Source: Cephalotus follicularis
Taxonomy: Eukaryota > Streptophyta > Magnoliopsida > Oxalidales > Cephalotaceae
DNA length: 64,000 nt
Direction of reading: 5' to 3'
Assembly: GCA_001972305.1 (NCBI GenBank)
Contig: BDDD01001960.1
Span: 145,776 to 209,775 of the forward strand
Shown here one piece after another: positions 44,288 to 54,704 of the stretch. Positions within the stretch are counted from its first letter, which is position 1; the number at the start of each line of letters is the position of its first letter. Both the position numbers and the translations under genes were made by a program. Under the pieces are notes generated by a model that saw only the letters and a list, made by a program, of their open reading frames with translations, was not told the origin of the DNA and ran no database searches.

Positions 44288-46799
44288 TGTAACACCCCCG
44301 GATGGCGGGAGTCGTCACAGGTCATAATACAGAATCTATCATAACATAACATATCTGAACATAAACATAACATATCAGCCAAAAACGTGGCGGCGATAGC
44401 ATAACTGAAAACTTAAAAAAACTCAACAATTTCTGAAAACTTAAACATATTCTAGTTCAAAACTAAAACATATGTATCTTATTGTTCATGACCACTTAAA
44501 CAGAAAACATAACGGGATCACACTCATAGGGATCCAAAATATAAAGTGGTCATCTCTCGTTCACACATTCCCCCGCTGCTCCTGATAACCTGCCGCATGG
44601 AAAACAAAAACGCGTCTGAGCAAACGTCAATACGGATAAGGAAAGAAAAAGCAGTAAACGATAAGTTTAAAAGCAGTAAGATTTCAATAAAATTCATAAC
44701 AGAAATCTTAAGCAATTAAAAACAATTAAACATTCATAAAGTCACATTTGTACTTTCATAAAATCCATATAAGTTTCGAAACATTTCAAAACATCATATC
44801 ACGATTCATAAGTCATACTGAGCCACATACATATCACAGAACATATATTTGGCAAGGGAGGCGCTAATTCCAGATGCCCACTAGAATTGAAGTGTACGGC
44901 ACTACACAAGTCAATTCTCACATATCACATATCATATACTATAATCGATTCATACGCCTCTATCATACATAGCGGATCCATAAATCCACCTCATGGGATT
45001 TATTCATAACACTCAGAGACGCCGTAGACTAATCACACCGCTACGGAAGTGTCATGTCCTGTGATAAAGAGATGATCATATCGTAACGTATCTTAGCATA
45101 AAATAAAGTCAGGAACATTTAAATTCATAAAATGTCAAAACCAACTTTATTTCAGAAACATATCATAAAACATAACCAAGTCTATAAAACGAGAACATAG
45201 AATAAAACTGATTTTAGTTCAATAATCATATACCCAAGGAACGGTAGAAATCCGTACCTTTTTTGCGTTCACAAAACTCTAACGAAAAGATTGTCCACTC
45301 AACTCCCTTTGAAGCACAACAATATAAAAGCCACCTAAAACCATTCATATAAGGGTCTAAGAAACACTAAAGACATTAAATAGACTTATTACAGTGTTTA
45401 GAAAACACCTGAATTGATTCGGAGAACAAACAGAGCAAAACAGTTGAAAACAGAAATTTTTCTTGGCAAAACAGCTAGCTGTCACAGGGCTCCATTTGGC
45501 TGTTTAACCTTGGCAGCCGACTGTTAAACAGGGACAGCTGGCTACTCAATAGAAACAGCCGACTTCTTTCATATGGCAGCCGACTGCTCATCCAAACCAG
45601 CCGACTGTTAAAAAAAAATAGCCAGCCGTTCTGGACGATAGAACAGTAGAAATTCGACATTTTCAACACAAAAACTGCCCAAACATGAATTACATCATAC
45701 CATAGACTTATGAACATATACATGAGACATTATATGACATTTAGACAGTGTAAAAACATAGAATTGACATATCTTATGAGACTAGTGACTAAAATCATAG
45801 GAGACCAAAGTAAACCCTAAACACATGCCTACATTTTATGATTCAATTTTACTGTCAAAAGTCATATTCAGTTGTTAAGATCACATTACAACCTGTCTAT
45901 GATGTTTAAAACATACTGACAGACTTAGGAACACAATGACATAACACAATAAGGCAGTAATTCAAAACTTCATAGCCAAGAGGACATAAGATTGAATTTA
46001 TAACATTGTAGCTAACAATCACAGTAGGAAACGAAATAACTAACCTTCAATGGTTTAATAGATACTGTAATGGCAGGAAGAACACCACAAAGCAGTTGTA
46101 AAATGGCTGAACAACAGGAAATCAAAGGAAGAAAACAACACAACTCAAAGCTTGCCAAAGAAATATGATCAAAAGACAACAAAAGACAACGACCAAACCT
46201 GATTTTGATGAAGAACAAAACAATCACAAGAACACAGCAATTCCCACTTGCAACTTCGGCAGTGACAGGCAGAGGAATTTTGGATGACATTCACACAATG
46301 ACGGAAGCATTCTGAAACGGGAAATGTAGAGAGAATTGAGGGAAGGATAATGAATTTGGAAACATAATCTGATCACATAAGGAAGAATAGAAGATTTTCA
46401 GGCAATAAGAATGGAAAATAATATTGAAAACGTGTAGAAATAATGAGGGGAGGAGAGTGTTACGGGAGAAGAGAAGAAAGGAAAGAAAGAAAGAAAGAAA
46501 GAAAGAAAATGAAAGAAAAGAAAATGAAAGAAAATAAATTAAAATGAAATAAATGAAATGTTTTAATAATGTTAAGAATTATAAAATAAAATAAAGTTTT
46601 GGTAAAATAAAATTTATAAATATAAGCCCAACCCACATTGCATTAACATATCAAAATTTTAGGCTGGTATCAAACAACCCAAATCACATAAACCCAAAAC
46701 AAAAGGGCAACCGGACTTTAAAATTAAACAAAATTAAAAATCCCGAAAGCAAACACATAAAAAATCCGTAAAACACATACGAACAAGCAGGGTATTAGA
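44288..46799 (-). repeat. Y-type 3' LTR of G3, unit A
   Basis: Plus-strand start TGTAACACCCCCGGATGG; its end is at GGGTATTA before the polypurine tract. It is related to X but clearly a separate subfamily. It contains a seven-site array at exact 21-bp spacing (45472-45607). Shorter than its unit B partner (54705-57417). Confidence 0.88.
45472..45607 (-). repeat. exact 21-bp motif array in Y-type LTR, unit A
   Basis: Ten-base motifs begin at 45472, 45493, 45514, 45535, 45556, 45577 and 45598, every step exactly 21. Forms are CAGCTAGCTG, CAGCCGACTG, CAGCTGGCTA and similar, a more diverged version of CAGTCGACTG. The minus-strand frame over it shows a seven-residue period, a by-product of the spacing. 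Confidence 0.95.
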
Positions 46800-46816
46800 T
46801 CCAACCCCCCTAAAAA
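46800..46816 (-). other. polypurine tract, G3 unit A
   Basis: The minus strand reads TTTAGGGGGGTTGGA directly before the 3' LTR. The unit B equivalent is at 57418-57430. Confidence 0.7.
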
Positions 46817-46834
46817 AAAGATTTCATCCCGAAA

Positions 46835-47896
46835 TCACAAACATAAACATACCTCAAACAAACAAGTGCGGATACCGCTCCCGAATATGCTCCTCCAGCT
46901 CCCAGTAGCCTCACGTTCGGGGTGATTCCTCCACAGAACTTTCACAAAAGAAACGGTCTTGCTACGTGTCACCCGTTCCTGTCGCTCCAGAATAGCCTCG
47001 GCCTCCTCGTCGCAAGATAGATCTTCCCGAATACTATCCAACGGATAGTGAACCACATGTAGCGGATGATGCTGATAACCTCTCAGCAAAGACACGTGGA
47101 ACACGTTATGGACGTGTGCTAACTGCGGAGGCAAAGATAACCGATAAGCAACCGCGCCTATCTTCTCCAGAACTTCAAAAGGCCCGATATACCGTGGACT
47201 CAACTCTCCCTTCAGCCCAAAACGTCAGACTCCCTTCCAAGGTGAAAATTTCAAGAACACATGTTTACCTACCTTAAACTCCAAATCCCTCCGACGTTTG
47301 TCCGTGTAACTCTTCTGTCGAGATTGAGCTGCCTTCAATCTCTCCCTTGCTATAGCCACTTTCTCCGTAGTGATCTGCACTAGTTCGGGTCCCTCGTTAA
47401 CTCGCTTTCCAACCTCATCCCAACATGTCAGAGCTCGACACTTCCTCCCATAAAGAGCTTCAAACGGAGCCATACCGATACTAGCGTGCCAACTGTTATT
47501 GTATGCAAACTCCACCAAGCTCAAATATTCGTCCCAGTTTCCAGTCCACTCCAAAGCACAAGACCTCAACATATCCTCCAAGGTCTGTATGGTCCTTTCA
47601 GTCTGCTCATCTGTCTTTGGATGGAAAGCTGTATTGTAACTGAACCTAGTACCCCATGCCTTCTGAAACCCTTTCCAAGACCGTGTAGTGAAACGAGAGT
47701 CCCTATCCGAAACAATGGATACCGGAGTCCCGTGTAGTCTCACTATCTCCTGCTGAAACACATCAGCCAAACGATCAACATAGAAGTCCTCTCGGATAGC
47801 TAAAAAGTGAGCTGATTTAGTCAATCGATCCACTACTACCAAGATAGCATCGTTCTTTCTGAAAGTTCTCAGCAAACCCGTAACAAAGTCCATCAA
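46835..47896 (-). pseudogene. pol: G3 integrase core and chromodomain tail, unit A
   Basis: 47225-47896 shows [58 protein letters not shown] and [19 protein letters not shown]. 46835-47203 continues with [20 protein letters not shown] and the tail [20 protein letters not shown], a chromodomain-like region. Integrase inserts the DNA copy; the tail is the targeting module of chromoviruses. Confidence 0.9.
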
Positions 47897-47971
47897 AATG
47901 CTTTACCATTTCCATACCGGGACTTCCAAGGGCTGTAACAAACCACTAGCACGCTGGTGCTCAATCTTTAC

Positions 47972-48721
47972 CTACTGACAGATCAAACACTTCCCAACAT
48001 AGTCCGCTACATCCCTTTTCATTCCATTCCACCAGAAGTTCTTCTGCAAGTCCCTATACATTTTCGTAGAACTCGGATGTATAGAAAATGGAGAATTGTA
48101 TACATCTGACAAAACAACATCTCTGATAGAAGAATCCGACGGAACGCACAACCGATTACCCAGCCATATCACACCATGCTCATCCATACGAAACTCTGAT
48201 TGCTTACCCTTTTCAACATTCTGGACTAAGGCCCAAAGCTCACCATCATCACTCTGAGCTGTCTTAATTCGAGATATTAGAGTAGGCTCAAGATTCATTG
48301 CAGCAACACAACCTTCAAAACCCCGAATATACAGATGCAAATCCATCCGCTCCATATCAGCTATCAACTGCGGCTGAGTAAGCAAAGCCGCTACACTCCC
48401 AAAACTCTTCCGACTAAGAGCATCAGCTACCACATTTGCTTTACCAGGATGGTACTGAATATTTAGATCATAGTCTTTCAGAAGTTCCAACCACCTTCTC
48501 TGACGCATGTTCACCTCCTTCTGCGTAAAGATATACTTGAGACTCTTATGATCGGTAAAGACATCACAAGTTTCTCCGTACAAGTAGTGCCTCCAGATCT
48601 TCAAGGCAAACACTACTGCTGCTAACTCGAGATCATGTGTAGGATAGTTTACCTCATAAGGCTTCAACTGTCTTGAAGCATAAGCTATCACATGACCGTG
48701 CTGCATCAAAACACACTGCAA
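47972..48721 (-). pseudogene. pol: G3 RNase H and integrase N-terminus, unit A
   Basis: Words [52 protein letters not shown], and the integrase zinc-binding side [29 protein letters not shown]. Order and content are those of Tekay-type gypsy pol. Confidence 0.92.
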
Positions 48722-48951
48722 ACCCTTCTTAGAAGCATCGCTTTAAATCTGGTATCCACCCGACCCAGATGGTAAACGAAGGATCGGTGCTGATACAAGA
48801 CCATTCTTCAGTTTCTCAAAACTTGCTTCACGCTCTTCATTCCATTCAAACTTAGCTCCTTTCCTCATAAGCTGAGTTAGTGGTAAGGCTATAGAGGAAA
48901 ACCTTCCACAAACCGCCTATAGTATCCAGCTAAGCCCAAAAAGCTCCTAAC

Positions 48952-49995
48952 TTACGTCACTGTGGTAGGTCTCGGCCATTTAGTAATAGCCTCAACTTTA
49001 GCAGGATCCACACTAATCCCTTCAGCTGTAACCACATGACCCAAAAACGCCACCTGTTCCAACCAGAACTCACACTTTGAAAACTTCGCGTATAACTGAT
49101 TCTTCCTTAGAATACTCAACACTACACGAAGCTGTTCTTCATGTTCTTCCTTTGACTTGGAATACACGAGGATGTCATCTATGAACACAATCACAAACTG
49201 ATCCAAGTACTCATGAAATACCCTATTCATCAAATCCATGAAAACTGTCGGTGCATTAGTGAGTCCGAAAGGCATCACCAAAAACTCATAATGCCCATAC
49301 CGAGTACGAAAAGTAGTTTTAGGCACATCTTCATCCTTTATCCGAAGCTGATGATATCCCGATCTCAAATCGATCTTAGAGAAATACCGAGCACTCTGGA
49401 GTTGATCAAACAAGTCATAAATCCTAGGTAGCAGGTATTTATTCAGAACAGTAATCCGATTCAACTCTCTGTAGTCTATGCATAGCCTCATAGACCCGTC
49501 TTTCTTCTTCACAAAAAGAACCGGAGCACCCCACGGCGAAACACTAGGCCGAATGAAACCCAAATCCAACAGCTCTTGCAACTGTTCCTTCAACTCTTGC
49601 AGTTCCAACGGTGCCATTCTGTAAGGTGCCATAGATAAAGGTGCCGCTCCAGGAATGAGTTCGATGGTAAACTCTACTTCCCGTTGCGGTGGCAAACCCG
49701 GTAACTCCTCCGGAAACACATCAGAAAATTCTCTAACCACAGGATAGTCTTCAAGGCGAGGCTCAACCTTTGAGACATCCTTCACAACAGCTAAGAAACC
49801 TTCAGCGCCCTTAGCCACCAACTTCCTAGTCTTCAGAGTAGAGATAAATTTCACTTCTTTTCTTGGTTGTGAACCCTGATAAATAAAATCAGGACTGTTC
49901 ACATCCCCAAAGAGAACCCTCCGAGCGTAGCAATCAATCGTAGCCCGATAACAATCCAACCAGTTCATACCCATAATCATATCGAAGTCATACAT
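48952..49995 (-). pseudogene. pol: G3 protease end and reverse transcriptase, unit A
   Basis: Begins in the protease ([18 protein letters not shown]), then [70 protein letters not shown] and the catalytic [15 protein letters not shown]. It is very close to its unit B copy (59663-60739). Confidence 0.93.
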
Positions 49996-50019
49996 ATCGA
50001 TAGGAAGTAGATCCGTATC

Positions 50020-51395
50020 TCAAATCTGATCATCAAAAACAAGAGGACAAGCATAAAAACACTCAGATATCACAATAGAAGAACCCGTAGGGGTCGAAAG
50101 AACCAAAGCCGGATTAAGCAATTGTGAAGACATCCTAAGATGCCGAACAATAGACCTCGCTACAACCGAGTGGGTTGATCCAGTATCATACAAAACATAA
50201 GCCCTACGGTTACCAACAGAAATAAAGCCTGAAACAGTACCTGGTGCATTAGCAGCCTGCTGAGTCATGATAGCAAAGACACGACCTCCCACGTTGCACT
50301 GTCGATGATCTGCATTGTTCTTCTTCCTTTCCTTCGCACGAGGGTCAGGATAATCCTTCACGAAATGCCCTTTCTGACCACATACAAAACAGGCCCCGAT
50401 AGCCTTGTAGCACACTCCCACAGGATGCTGTCTACCGCAAACATCACACTTGGCAATCTGGACATCCGCAGCTCCCTGTGTCTGCCTTAGATCATTACCG
50501 GGATGTTGCTGTCCCCGGTTATCATTCCTCCTTTCTCGCTTGCCATTTCTATTCTTATTATTTTGTCCAGAACCTTGCCTTTGAGAATCCCCTATGTTTC
50601 TCTTCATGTCACTTTCCTGACGAGCTGCCTGGAAATCTAACCTTTCCAGTTCTATGTTCTTTGCCGCATTTGCCACTTCAGAAACATCAGCATACCTGGT
50701 GTTGATCAGTTTACCCCAGAGCTGATAGTGTAACTTCCACTTGAACTTTTCTGCCTGCTCCAATGTTGTCGCTGCCGCGGACCCAGCAAAACCAGTAAGC
50801 CTAGTGAATCGGGTCAGAAACTTCATGACTGACTCTCCATCCTTCTGTCTGGTATTGATGAACTCCCTGGCGTAAGGCTCCTTATAAGCAGCAGGAAAGT
50901 ACTGCTGATAAAAGACTTTGCAAAACTCGGACCAGGTTAACGTCTCCGCATAGTTTCCACCCTTAGCCAAATCCACCGCCTTCCACCATTTCTGAGCATC
51001 ACCCTCAAGCTTGTAAATAGCTAACTTAACCTTCTGCTCGTCACTACAGCCAAGCACCTCAAAGATCTTGTCCATCTGAGCAATCCAGTGCTCAGCCTCC
51101 ACAGGAGTCACGGCTGAGCTGAAAGACTGCGGTCTCTGCTTCTGGAACCGCTCTAGCCAGATATAAGTAGGTGTGTTAGTCCTGTCCCCAGCTTCTCTTC
51201 CCAACTGAACATCAGCTGGAGCATCCTCCTCAACGACCGGCTCCCACGACCCTGATCCTGATTCTGGTCACCCAACACGCGTCGTACATCCTGAGCGATT
51301 GCCTGACGCACTAACTCCTCCATAGTAGGCTCATTTCTGACTTCCTGAGCCTCAACGGGTGCAGTCGTCTGAGCAGCGTTCCTTGTACGTGCCAT
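50020..51395 (-). pseudogene. gag: G3 gag and protease start, unit A
   Basis: Starts MARTRNAAQTTAPVEAQEV near 51395. Capsid words WIAQMDKIFEVLGCSDEQKV, LEGDAQKWWKAV, FCKVFYQQYFP and KDGESVMKFLTRFTRLTGFA follow. The basic linker and zinc knuckle (CDVCGRQHPVGVC, CFVCGQKGHFVKDY) come next, then the protease word VLYDTGSTHSVV. This is the gypsy gag layout of Tekay-type elements. Confidence 0.92.
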
Positions 51396-51548
51396 CTACG
51401 AAAAGGCACCCAGAACATAAAACATCACAAAGAACAAAAACCGAAGCAGAAACATATCATAAAACCATAACGGAAAAGCCTAACCCAGTGTCTACCCAAT
51501 CTCACAGGTCAAACCTAGTTAGGTCTTTGAAGGAAACAAAACCTATTT

Positions 51549-51559
51549 CTCTGATACCA
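51549..51559 (-). other. primer binding site, G3
   Basis: The minus strand reads TGGTATCAGAG, five bases from the 5' LTR edge at 51565; initiator-Met tRNA type. Confidence 0.9.
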
Positions 51560-51564
51560 CAATC

Positions 51565-54318
51565 TGTAACACCCCAGGACGACGGGAGTCATCACAGGTC
51601 ATAATACAGAACATATCATAACATATCTGAACATAAACATATCAGCCAAAAACATGGCGGTCATAGCATAACTGAAAACTTAAAAACTTAACAATTTCTG
51701 AAAACTTAAACATTTTCCAGTTCAAAACTAAAACATATGTATCTTATTGTTCATGAAACCTAAACAGAAAACATAATGGGATCACACTCCTAGGGATCCA
51801 AGACTTAAGGTGGTCATCTCTCATTCACACATTCCCCCGCTGCTCCTGCTAACCTGTCGCATGGAAAACAAAAACGCGGCTGAGCAAACCTCAGTACGGA
51901 TAAGAGAATTAAAAAGGTAAACGATAAATTTTAAAAGCAGTGAGATTTCAATAAAAATTCATAACAGAAATCTTAAGCAATTAAAAACAATTAAATATTC
52001 GTAAAGTCACATTTGTACTTTCATAAAAATCCATCTAACTTCTGAAACATTTCAAAACATCATATCACGATTCTTAAGTCATACTGAGCCACATACATAT
52101 CCCATAACATATATTTGGCAAGGGAGGCGCTAATTCCACATACCCACTAGAATTGAAGTGTACGGCACTACACAAGTCAATTCTAACATATCACATGTCA
52201 TATACTAGAATCGATTCATACGCCTCTATCACATAGCGGATCCATAAATCCACCTCATGGGATTTATTCAAAACATTCAGAGACGCCGTAGACTAATCAC
52301 ACCGCTACGGAAGTGTCATGTCCCCGTGCCAGCCTACGACGTGCCTATGGTACGCCCCATACGTGGGTACAATACTCAGTATTCAATCATTTTGAAAACA
52401 TTGATTTATCAAAATCAATTTAAAACACATAAATATGCTTCCACAAAACATATTTGAAAGTCATTCACAACGATATCATAACGTACATTTCATAGTCAAA
52501 ACATCAACTCATTTATTTTTCGTAATAAAGAGATGATCATATCGTAACATATCATAACGTATCGTAGCATAAAAAAAAGTCAGGAACATTTAAATTCATA
52601 AAATGTCAAAAACCAACTTTATTTCCGAAACATATCATAAAACATAACCAAGTCTATAAAATTAGAACATAGAATAAAACTGATTTTAGTTCGATAATCA
52701 GATAGGCAAGGAACAGTAGAAATCCGTACCTTATGCGTTCACAAAACTCTTACGAAAAGATTGTTCACTCGACTCCCTTTGAAGCACAACAATCTAAAAG
52801 ACACCCAAAACCATACATATAAGGGTCTAAGAAACATTAGAGACATTAAATAGACTTATATCAGTGGTTGGAAAAGACCCGGATAGATTCGAGGAACAAA
52901 CGAATCAAAACAGTTGAAAACAACACTTTTCTGGGGAAAACAGTCGACTGTTACAGAGCACCAGCCGACTGGGGAAGCTTGGCAGTCGACTAATCACAAG
53001 GGCCAGTCGACTACAAAAACCAGAATGCAGGCAGTCGACTGTGACATAGATCCAGTCGACTGTGCATAGAAAGGCAGTCGACTTGTTCATCGGGCAGTCG
53101 ACTACACAACACAAGGCAGTCGACTGTGTTCATATGGCAGTCAACTACTCATCCAATCCAGCCGACTGTCCACAAGAACAGCCGATTGTTCTGGACGACA
53201 GAACAACAGCAACACCAATTTTTTATGCAGAAACCAGTTTAATTGATTACAACATTAAACCAGAGACACAAGGGCATAAACATATGACTTTATCTGACAT
53301 TTGGATGTCAAAGAAACACAGAATCGACATAGAACGAGATGAATGGTGACTTAACTTCAAGAGAAAGCAAGAAGAACATTTACATGTGCATACAAATATA
53401 TCCAGATTCCTGTCCGTTACCATTTGCAGACTCTTAAAAACCAGATTATGACAAGTCTAGGTGTATAAAAAATGCTGACAGTCTTAGTAACACAGTGATA
53501 GAACATATTGACAGGGATTGAAATCAAGAGACACTCACAATGCAAAACTGAAATTATAACAATGAATGAGTAACCATCACAACAAGAATTACTGACCTGT
53601 AATGGTGTTGAAGACAATGAAATAGTAGAGGGAACACTACAACACAATCACAATCGGCTGTACACAAATACAAAAAAGAAGAGAACAAATATATATCTCA
53701 AAACTTGTCAAGGAAAGTGTAACCGAAAGACGACTAATGACATCAACAAACCTGATACTGATGAATAACGAATCAACACAAGAACACAGCAATTCCAACC
53801 TGCAGTTTCGGCAGTGAAAGGCAATGGAACAATGGATGACATACACACAAAGACAAAGCACTCTTAAACGGGAAGAAGAAGAGTGAATAGGGGGAAAAAT
53901 AAGGAAATTAGTGGGACAAAATTAGATTAATAAGGAAAGAAGAAGATTGTTAACGTGTGAAATTGATGAAGGGAGGAGAGAGTTCGGGAGAAAGAGAGGG
54001 AAGAAAGAAAGGAAAGAAAGAAAAGAAGGAAGAAAAGAAAAAGGAAAAGAAGGAAAAGAAGTAAAATAAATGAAATAAAAGGATTTTAAAATAAAAATGA
54101 ATTGTTTTAATAAAATAAATTTTTTGATTAACTAAGATAAAAACCCCAAACCCAACATTTCATTAACACATCCAAAATTCGGACTGGTATCAGTCAGCCC
54201 AAATCACATAGGCCTAAAACATAGGGCAACCGGACTTTTAAAATTAACAAAATTAAAAGCCCGAAAACAAACACATAAAAAAATCCGTAAAACACATACG
54301 AACAAACAGGGTATTACA
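51565..54318 (-). repeat. 5' LTR of G3 unit A / first LTR of unit B (X type)
   Basis: TGTAACACCCC to GGGTATTACA, matching LTR X (41142-43898) including the TTCTG that follows (54319-54323). It serves both as the 5' LTR of G3 and as the start of the second duplicated unit, so the crossover that made the duplication should lie inside it. It contains the array at 52941-53188. Confidence 0.88.
52941..53188 (-). repeat. CAGTCGACTG array, X-type LTR in unit B
   Basis: Copy of 42519-42766. More of its sites keep the perfect palindrome (e.g. CAGTCGACTG where unit A has CAGTGGACTG), so it probably lies closer to the original state. Confidence 0.92.
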
Positions 54319-54323
54319 TTCTG

Positions 54324-54704
54324 AGACTTAAATTTTGACTTCTCTCGCTTAAGTGGGTACACTCTTTAACTGATCTTTGACTTTAAACCACTTTAACTCG
54401 AAAAGTAGCGTTTTAACTTCATTTTCTCTTATTCCACAATAATAGACATAATTCCTGAAAATGAAATAAATACACAACAGTAGTCTATTCCAAGAATATA
54501 TATAACAAATAGATCATTAAAAATAACACATTTTTATGCTAAACAAATACCATCATACTTAAACGTTGCTTGTCCTCAAGCAAACAAAATGGAAAGCTAA
54601 CACAAACACAAAAACAAAATCAAACCAGATACTAAAAACAAGAAAACATAAATAAAAACCTAACTCACTTTCGTAGGAATCACGATTGCATTTAGCATAT
54701 GCAA
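54324..54704 (-). repeat. Tat-like LTR/internal scrap, unit B copy
   Basis: Copy of 43904-44287, with the same PPT-side hairpin word (TTGCTTGTCCTCAAGCAA at about 54565) and the same TGCAA before the Y-type LTR. Confidence 0.85.

Larger units (their letters stand above)
41142..51564. repeat. tandem duplication, unit A (about 10.4 kb)
   Basis: Unit A is LTR X, the Tat-like scrap 43904-44287, the Y-type LTR 44288-46799 and the G3 internal region. The same order follows in unit B (51565-61312), including the TTCTG and TGCAA junctions. First 310 bases differ by about 4% between units by hand count. Two independent insertions at the same two sites would be very unlikely, so this is a duplication. 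Confidence 0.88.
44288..54318 (-). mobile_element. Ty3/gypsy chromovirus G3 (Tekay-like), unit A
   Basis: Minus-strand element with 3' LTR 44288-46799 (Y type), chromodomain/integrase, RNase H, RT, protease, gag, primer site 51549-51559 and 5' LTR 51565-54318 (X type at its far end). Flanks differ: TGCAA on the left, TTCTG on the right. The two LTRs belong to different subfamilies, so it is a recombinant of two elements rather than one clean insertion. Gag and pol are recognisable throughout and carry several breaks. Confidence 0.85.

Noticed and set aside
47486-47737. Plus-strand frames opposite integrase and RT in G3 (also 49213-49431, 58104-58304, 59747-60037, 60746-61320)
   Set aside because: Mirror frames of conserved minus-strand gypsy coding sequence.
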